From: Pseudomonadaceae bacterium
Lineage (GTDB): Bacteria > Pseudomonadota > Gammaproteobacteria > Pseudomonadales > Pseudomonadaceae
NCBI GenBank assembly: GCA_900766265.1
Contig: CAAFUS010000013.1
Location: forward strand, 310,001 to 374,000
Length of the DNA stretch: 64,000 nucleotides
Direction: 5' to 3'
Below the pieces are notes generated by a model. That model was given only the letters and a program-made list of their open reading frames with translations. It ran no database searches and was not told the origin of the DNA. Of the stretch, positions 63,509-64,000 are shown piece after piece (positions within the stretch are counted from its first letter, which is position 1; every line of letters starts with the position of its first letter). The translations under genes and the position numbers were made by a program.

Positions 63509-64000
63509 ATGCGTATCCCTACGTTCAAAACCTTCGTCCGGCGCAGCTGCGCCGCTGCGGCGTTCGCCCTGTTGGGCCTTGCCGGCCCGTTGCTGGCCGC
63601 GGATTGGCCTACCCGGCCGGTCACTATCGTGGTACCGGCAGGTGCTGGGGGCGGGTCGGACGGCACCGCCCGCATTCTCGCCAAATACCTAAAGGAAGAG
63701 CTCGGCCAGCAGTTCAACGTGGTCAATCTGGGCCAGGGCGGTGGTGTCGTCGGCATCCAGCGGATCGTCAGCGCTCGGCCCGACGGCTACACCCTCGGCG
63801 TGCTGTTCAACTATGCGCACTACAAGGAAATGGGGCAGGCCGACTTCACCCTCGACGACTTCACCCCCATCGGCCAGTACAACTTCGATCCGGCCGGCTT
63901 CCAGGTGCGTGACGACTCGCCGTTCACCTCGATCGGCCAGGCGCTCGATGCGATCAAGGCCGACCCGTCGAAATACACCATCGCCTGCGCAGGCGGCTGC
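63509..64000 (+). CDS. TctC-like tripartite transporter binding protein (partial)
   Basis: The first 164 residues run to the window edge. A twin-Arg-containing signal (FVRRSCAAAAFALLGLAGPLLA) precedes the mature start DWPTRPVTIVVPAGAGGGSDGTARILA, which is the N-terminus of a Bug/TctC receptor. It probably brings in the galactonate-like sugar acid used by dgoKA, which lies 88 bases upstream on the same strand. An AAAAGGAG site precedes the ATG, with an AAAAATAA motif before it that may be a Crc site. Confidence 0.88.
   Translation, partial: MRIPTFKTFVRRSCAAAAFALLGLAGPLLAADWPTRPVTIVVPAGAGGGSDGTARILAKYLKEELGQQFNVVNLGQGGGVVGIQRIVSARPDGYTLGVLFNYAHYKEMGQADFTLDDFTPIGQYNFDPAGFQVRDDSPFTSIGQALDAIKADPSKYTIACAGGC

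Overview
The window is a 64 kb piece of a high-GC gammaproteobacterial chromosome, almost certainly a Pseudomonas of the stutzeri group (Stutzerimonas). Support comes from a di-haem cytochrome c4 very like the one described from P. stutzeri, from the Pseudomonas-type block engB - cc4 - dsbA - exonuclease/phosphatase - dgcH - ampDh2 - kinB/algB, from unusually long PstC and PstA, and from Pseudomonas-style REP and AAGCTTGAAGC repeats. I see no rRNA, tRNA, CRISPR array, prophage, integrase or insertion sequence; it reads as core chromosome with a few accessory transport and catabolic modules. The species call rests on remembered family sequences, not on a search.

Layout. 1-2.3 kb: a TRAP carboxylate transporter (dctM, cut by the window edge, and dctQ, divergent from a TakP-like binding protein). 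2.3-9.3 kb: osmC, engB, cytochrome c4, dsbA, an endonuclease/exonuclease/phosphatase protein, the diguanylate cyclase dgcH, the amidase ampDh2 and a small DUF1330-like gene. 9.3-12.5 kb: the kinB/algB two-component pair. 12.7-14.8 kb: a run of envelope or stress-type small genes (three-BON-domain protein, helical-bundle protein, two unknown microproteins, a DUF1328 peptide) that carries two sigma-54 promoters. 15.2-17.6 kb: a nucleoside-recognition-domain membrane protein and an AbrB-family membrane protein. 17.5-23 kb: the tctCBA tripartite tricarboxylate transporter divergent from its tctDE two-component system. 23.2-26.9 kb: a TAXI-type TRAP transporter. 26.8-28.5 kb: a Na/Pi-cotransporter-like protein with a PhoU domain. 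28.7-37.6 kb: recC-recB-recD with a REP pair before recD. 37.8-44.4 kb: an alcohol-oxidation module (AcoR-like sigma-54 activator, AldA-type aldehyde dehydrogenase, PQQ quinohaemoprotein alcohol dehydrogenase, AEC transporter). 44.6-46.2 kb: a membrane diguanylate cyclase and a thioesterase. 46.4-60.9 kb: the phosphate region (pstS, pstC, pstA, pstB, phoU, a response regulator, an M23 peptidase, a third diguanylate cyclase, a CorC/HlyC-like protein, phoR, phoB) with three Pho boxes. 60.9-64 kb: an IclR regulator, dgoK, dgoA and the start of a TctC-like binding protein.

How it works together. The window is rich in organic-acid uptake (two TRAP, two TTT and one AEC system). Several of these genes, and the alcohol dehydrogenase with its activator, carry A-rich AANAANAA motifs beside the ribosome binding site, which in Pseudomonas mark Hfq/Crc catabolite repression. 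Phosphate starvation genes are wired by Pho boxes at pstS, pstC and phoB. The alcohol dehydrogenase has a -24/-12 promoter with palindromic upstream sites that suit the AcoR-like activator encoded downstream. The least explained part is the 12.7-14.8 kb cluster: two sigma-54 promoters, an IHF-like site and a shared CGTGCAAnTT element lie next to algB, which encodes an NtrC-family activator with an intact GAFTGA loop.
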